Position numbers and translations under genes: made by a program
The notes under the pieces: generated by a model
The model's input: only the letters and a program-made list of their open reading frames with translations
What the model was told of the DNA's origin: nothing
Database searches by the model: none
Shown here: piece by piece, positions 61,658 through 64,000 of the stretch
Position numbering within the stretch: the stretch's first letter is position 1
How the letters are laid out: each line of letters opens with the position of its first letter
Assembly: GCA_023418925.1 (NCBI GenBank)
Contig: JAEZYS010000014.1
Span: 36,637 to 100,636 of the forward strand
Reading direction: 5' to 3'
From: Bacillota bacterium
GTDB taxonomy: Bacteria > Bacillota > Clostridia > Oscillospirales > Ruminococcaceae
DNA length: 64,000 nucleotides

Positions 61658-61692
61658 AAGTATATCTATACTTCAAAGAGTATAGCTCCTTT
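61658..61692 (-). promoter_or_regulatory. Shine-Dalgarno separated from the ATG by a hairpin (zinc-ribbon membrane protein gene)
   Basis: Minus strand: AAAGGAG (61692-61686), directly followed by a perfect 7-bp hairpin CTATACT-6 bases-AGTATAG (61685-61666), then 8 bases, then ATG at 61657. A stop codon in the loop excludes a start nearer the AAAGGAG. Confidence 0.55.
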
Positions 61693-61854
61693 CATTCAGA
61701 CAAATTACTGTAAGCGAAAAAACGTTTTAATATAACTATTCTAAGCAAATTAAATTATATATATTATATCACATATAGTAATTACATTCAAGTATATTTT
61801 CCATTTTACGTTTGGGTTATCATACAAACATTTTAAGAGAGCCATAAAAATTAA

Positions 61855-61930
61855 CCGTCTGTGAAACACTCCCAGACGGCTATAATAAGTATATTATAAT
61901 GAAACTAATGGCATGTTCAGACGACCTGTG
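61855..61930 (-). pseudogene. degenerate tRNA 3' end with its terminator hairpin
   Basis: The hairpin CCGTCTG...CAGACGG (61855-61879) and following TATAATG-AAACTAATGGCATG...ACGACCTG parallel the better preserved remnant at 62572-62668, including the spacer TATAATA-GTA. The tRNA part is too decayed for an identity. The rest of 61693-61854 and 61931-61977 shows nothing recognised. Confidence 0.45.
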
Positions 61931-61977
61931 ACTTTTACTGTGTCTGATTTATACCGACCAGAAATACCCTAAATACC

Positions 61978-62406
61978 CTATAACTTTATTTTAATATCAA
62001 TAAGCCTCTTGAGAATTTCAAAATCTTGTTGTGTTCTTATCTCGACATTAAACGAACGCCCTTCGCTATATTGCTTTGCATTGTATATACTGTCTAAAAT
62101 ATTTTTTGGAAGCTCGCTTTTTTCAGCAGCAGATACTGCGTTCTCACCAAACACTAAAATACAAGTAAAAAAATTTATATTTGGATATAAAAATATAATG
62201 TTTCTGTCCTTTTTTCCTCCCGTCAGAAAAATCTTCTTACACCAACCAACCTTTTGAGAATAAATCTTCCACTCTTCTTTTATTTCTCCATGCTTTTCTA
62301 TGTATTGTTTCACCTCATTCCACATTGCTTGTGTTTCTCCTAATGCCTCATTAACTTCACTTTCTGATGGCAACAGGTATTTGTCGCAGAAAAAACTAAG
62401 TGACAT
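61978..62406 (-). CDS. DUF3788 family protein
   Basis: 142 residues. The layout MSLSFFCDKYLLPSESEVNE, then EEWKIYSQKVGWCKKIF, NIIFLYPNINFFTCILVFGENAV and EGRSFNVEIRTQQDFEILKRL matches what I know of DUF3788. Function unknown; a small cytosolic alpha/beta protein often seen among accessory genes. The start at 62406 gives the family N-terminus. It is flanked on both sides by tRNA-terminator remnants. Confidence 0.75.
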   Translation of the reverse strand: MSLSFFCDKYLLPSESEVNEALGETQAMWNEVKQYIEKHGEIKEEWKIYSQKVGWCKKIFLTGGKKDRNIIFLYPNINFFTCILVFGENAVSAAEKSELPKNILDSIYNAKQYSEGRSFNVEIRTQQDFEILKRLIDIKIKL

Positions 62407-62571
62407 ATTTAATAACCATTCCTTTCTGATATAACTAGTCAAATATTTTCCTTTTAACTTGCTTTTACACTAATTATATCATTCTTAATATGACAACAGT
62501 ATGTCATATTATTCTGATTTGACCTATTCTTTATAAGCATGGAGCACATTTTTAGAATTAAATAAAATTAA

Positions 62572-62598
62572 GCCGTCTGCGAAACACTCACAAACGGC
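62572..62598 (-). terminator. terminator of the tRNA-Thr remnant
   Basis: Minus strand: GCCGTTTGTGAG-3-base loop-TTCGCAGACGGC, followed by TTAATTTTATTT. The same hairpin recurs at 61855-61879. Confidence 0.7.
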
Positions 62599-62617
62599 TA
62601 TAATACGTAGTTTATAA

Positions 62618-62668
62618 TGGAGCTAGTGACGTGACTCGAACACGCGACCTGCTCATTACGAATGCGGG
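62618..62668 (-). pseudogene. 3' fragment of a tRNA-Thr(CGT) gene, probable attachment site
   Basis: Read on the minus strand: anticodon loop TTCGTAA (anticodon CGT), TGAGC strand, variable loop, a perfect T arm (GCGTG-TTCGAGT-CACGT), acceptor strand CACTAGC, T, CCA. The 5' strand of the anticodon stem reads CCGCA instead of the GCTCA needed, and no D arm or 5' acceptor strand follows. So only the 3' half of a tRNA remains, as left at one end of elements that integrate into tRNA 3' ends. Confidence 0.75.
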
Positions 62669-62760
62669 CAAATGCCTTTTATAAGCTTGTATCATCATTT
62701 ATAAACCTTGATTTATAGGGCAAAATCAGCATCTTACCTTTTATGTCCTTTCACCTTTTA

Positions 62761-62801
62761 TGGCGCACAAAAATCATAATGGCGCACAAATGGCGCACAA
62801 A
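62761..62801. repeat. three direct repeats, candidate recombinase arm-binding sites
   Basis: TGGCGCACAAA occurs at 62761, 62780 and 62791, about 100 bases inside the tRNA remnant. Short, closely spaced direct repeats near an attachment site are typical of tyrosine recombinase arm sites. The rest of 62669-62970 shows only small hairpins such as ACAAGC...GCTTGT near 62881. Confidence 0.6.
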
Positions 62802-62970
62802 AAATATTCAACTAAAAATGAAATACGGCTCTTTCTCTGCTTGCTAAGCATTCCATTGTCACACGCTTTCAGAAACGCTGCACAAGCGACTTTGCTTGTC
62901 AAAGTATAATTTCACCATTGGAAGCCTGAAACGCTGTAGAACGCTTCATAGACGGCTTATATAAAAGAAG

Positions 62971-63003
62971 TGAGCAGGTTTACCGGAGTTGGTTACCTGC
63001 TCA
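62971..63003 (-). terminator. terminator of the toxin gene
   Basis: TGAGCAGGT / ACCTGCTCA perfect 9-bp stem just after the stop; in minus orientation followed by CTTCTTTTATA. Confidence 0.8.
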
Positions 63004-63005
63004 TG

Positions 63006-63467
63006 TTATTTATTTAATAAATCATTGCGAATACTTAATATATCGACATGAGGTTTTAATTTTCCTTGTTCAACAAGTAAAAGAAATTTTGTTGCTCGTT
63101 TCCTAATGTCTTTAATAAGCTGCTGGTCTTTAACAATGTAATGAACATTGCTGTATGTATAAGGCTTCTTAATGTATTCATCCGATATTGGAAACATATT
63201 GCCTATTAAAAAAGCCTTTTCACTCCCATGTATTACCCCGATATGATAAAATAAGCAATCTCCATATTTATTTTTATCGTTATCAATTTTAGCTTTGTAG
63301 TTTTGTACTTGACTACTTAACGGAATGAGCCAAATAACACCGCTTTTATCAATAAAGGAAATATAATAAGGACGATTTTCATTTTTATTGTCACAAAACC
63401 ATTCGCTTGCATAATCTGAAAAGTATGTATCACTAACCGAATACAAGCCATATGTCACTATATCCAT
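63006..63467 (-). CDS. type III toxin-antitoxin endoribonuclease toxin (ToxN/AbiQ/CptN-like)
   Basis: 153 residues starting MDIVTYGLYSVSDTYFSDYA. It resembles the compact ToxN/AbiQ/CptN ribonuclease fold: RPYYISFIDKSGVIWLIPLSSQ corresponds to the LAPLTSPK region of ToxN that carries active-site residues. YHIGVIHGSEKAFLIGNMFPIS corresponds to its central strand region. A C-terminal helix pair follows (IRKRATKFLLLVEQGKLKP). The start at 63467 is chosen because the longer frame runs back through the terminator and RNA repeats; AGGT lies just ahead. Directly upstream are a terminator, two pseudoknot repeats and a promoter, the standard type III module. The subfamily (CptN or TenpN favoured by the two 46-nt repeats) is inferred. 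Confidence 0.82.
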   Translation of the reverse strand: MDIVTYGLYSVSDTYFSDYASEWFCDNKNENRPYYISFIDKSGVIWLIPLSSQVQNYKAKIDNDKNKYGDCLFYHIGVIHGSEKAFLIGNMFPISDEYIKKPYTYSNVHYIVKDQQLIKDIRKRATKFLLLVEQGKLKPHVDILSIRNDLLNK

Positions 63468-63485
63468 TTTTACCTCATAAAAAAC

Positions 63486-63511
63486 ATTCCCTCTGTATTT
63501 CAAGAGGGAAT
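63486..63511 (-). terminator. terminator between antitoxin RNA and toxin gene
   Basis: ATTCCCTCT / AGAGGGAAT perfect 9-bp stem, 8-base loop, followed on the minus strand (after one G) by six T. In type III modules this limits toxin mRNA relative to antitoxin RNA. Confidence 0.9.
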
Positions 63512-63525
63512 TAACATTTAAAACA

Positions 63526-63571
63526 AGCCTGAAACTTATCAGTCGCCACAGGCAAGCGACAATCATAAGCA
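63526..63571 (-). repeat. antitoxin repeat 2 (46 nt)
   Basis: Stem 1 pairs 63560-63556 with 63546-63542 and stem 2 pairs 63553-63549 with 63531-63527; all ten pairs are Watson-Crick. Confidence 0.8.
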
Positions 63572-63617
63572 AGCCGAAAATTTATTAGTCCCCATCGGCA
63601 AGGAACAAAATCGCAAG
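63572..63617 (-). repeat. antitoxin repeat 1 (46 nt)
   Basis: Stem 1 pairs 63606-63602 with 63592-63588 (one GU pair) and stem 2 pairs 63599-63595 with 63577-63573. Upstream 63626-63645 holds the AT palindrome AAACAATAATTTATTGTTT. Confidence 0.8.
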
Positions 63618-63657
63618 TGGTAAGAAAAACAATAATTTATTGTTTCCCTTATATTAT

Positions 63658-63685
63658 ATTATACTCATTTATGAGCAAAAGTAAA
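63658..63685 (-). promoter_or_regulatory. promoter of the antitoxin-toxin operon
   Basis: Minus strand: TTTACT (63685-63680), 16-base spacer, consensus TATAAT (63663-63658). The region 63686-63850 is AT-rich with no recognised gene. Confidence 0.72.
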
Positions 63686-63850
63686 CGTTAATCTGCAACA
63701 ATTTGTTATGCTAATTTTTGACGCTTTTGTATAAAATATTGTAGTTTGTTGTAACACTATGTAACTATATTAACATATTGTAATTTATTCTATTGACACA
63801 ATGAAATTATATCACATCTTAATTAAAAATTCAATCATTTATATCATAAA

Positions 63851-63890
63851 AAGCAGGGCAACGGAGCATGTAAACTTCGTAACCCTGCTT
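63851..63890. terminator. strong two-part terminator hairpin
   Basis: AAGCAGGG / CCCTGCTT outer stem with inner ACGGAG / CTTCGT, followed by ATATTTTAG on the plus side; it separates the toxin-antitoxin unit from whatever lies to the right. Confidence 0.8.
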
Positions 63891-63923
63891 ATATTTTAGT
63901 TGACTTGTGGGACAATTTAATAT

Positions 63924-63953
63924 TTACTTGCTTTTGATTTTATTAATGCTCAT
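63924..63953 (-). CDS. possible nine-residue leader peptide
   Basis: ATG at 63953 reading MSINKIKSK then stop, with GGAGGT seven bases upstream and the strong hairpin at 63851-63890 about 35 bases downstream. A start this good on a nine-codon frame suggests a leader peptide or a truncated gene; chance cannot be excluded. Confidence 0.3.
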   Translation of the reverse strand: MSINKIKSK

Positions 63954-64000
63954 TATGTTACCTCCATAACACTATGTTGTGATTCATATTCCTGCTCTTT

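Larger units (their letters stand above)
63479..63650 (-). ncRNA. type III antitoxin RNA with two pseudoknot repeats
   Basis: Transcript expected from about 63650 to the T run at 63484-63479. It holds two tandem 46-nt repeats, 63617-63572 and 63571-63526. First repeat: stem 1 GTTCC/GGGAC, stem 2 GCCGA/TCGGC. Second repeat: stem 1 GTCGC/GCGAC, stem 2 GCCTG/CAGGC. In both the 5' strand of stem 2 lies in the loop of stem 1, an H-type pseudoknot, with shared linkers TT, TG and A-CT-ATAA-TTT. Such repeats are cut out by the toxin and inhibit it. Confidence 0.82.

Noticed and set aside
62618..62668. Functional tRNA-Thr gene
   Set aside because: The anticodon stem is mispaired and the D arm and 5' acceptor strand are absent; only the 3' half is tRNA-like.
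63468..63572. Longer toxin reading frame beginning at 63572
   Set aside because: The extra 35 codons run through the terminator and one antitoxin repeat; the ATG at 63467 lies right after the terminator and fits type III gene layout.

Overview
The window is low-GC DNA from a strictly anaerobic Gram-positive bacterium, most likely a Ruminococcaceae-type gut clostridium. The pointers are an IspH-ribosomal protein S1 fusion, class B sortases, the MATE/PST exporter-MazG-RqcP block known from Firmicutes, oxygen defence by a flavodiiron protein, rubredoxin and superoxide reductase, and strong AAGGAGG ribosome binding sites. Species cannot be fixed from sequence alone. No rRNA, complete tRNA, CRISPR array or insertion sequence with transposase was seen.

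Layout. 1-4070: housekeeping run (BaiN-like flavoprotein end, cmk, plsC, ispH-S1 fusion) closed by two terminators. 4107-12876: a minus-strand operon with all components of the E. coli D-allose system (alsA, alsC, alsE, alsK, alsB, rpiB) plus a second ROK kinase and a fructose-6-phosphate aldolase/transaldolase, controlled by a divergent-free upstream LacI regulator with matching operators. 13138-14340: carboxynorspermidine/carboxyspermidine synthase. 14627-22714: DUF342 protein and a c-di-GMP/phosphorelay cluster (sugar-binding-like GGDEF protein, HD-GYP response regulator, hybrid histidine kinase). 22782-28191: HlyD-ABC-MacB-MacB export operon behind a striking palindromic operator. 28273-37546: pyrB with a PyrI-like zinc tail, a class D beta-lactamase-like lipoprotein, telA/yceG, DUF5685 and membrane protein, cysteine desulfurase and thiI. 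37595-45203: four tandem class B sortases, a SpoIID-type cell wall protein and pyrimidine-nucleoside phosphorylase. 45200-51853: zinc-ribbon protein, the rqcP-HU-mazG-flippase block, aminotransferase, tautomerase and trpS. 52087-56714: a LacI-controlled sugar ABC importer lacking its own ATPase. 56831-59404: flavodiiron-rubredoxin-superoxide reductase oxygen detoxification. 59424-64000: accessory DNA.

The accessory end holds the most notable system. At 63006-63685 (minus strand) a consensus promoter precedes two 46-nt repeats that each fold as an H-type pseudoknot with compensatory changes, then a rho-independent terminator, then a 153-residue ToxN/AbiQ/CptN-like endoribonuclease. This is the complete layout of a type III (RNA antitoxin) toxin-antitoxin module. 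It lies beside a 3' remnant of a tRNA-Thr gene and a triplet of short direct repeats resembling recombinase arm sites, so it is probably cargo of an integrated element that continues beyond the right edge.

Other signals not explained by gene content: two genes whose Shine-Dalgarno sequence is separated from the start codon by a perfect hairpin (19870-19907, 61655-61692); a LacI gene whose only well-placed start codon is ATA or ATT; an internal ribosome binding site in the ispH-S1 fusion; two copies of a roughly 94-bp terminal-inverted-repeat element; two copies of a roughly 60-bp double-hairpin repeat; and an in-frame 19-residue duplication inside an HD-GYP domain.
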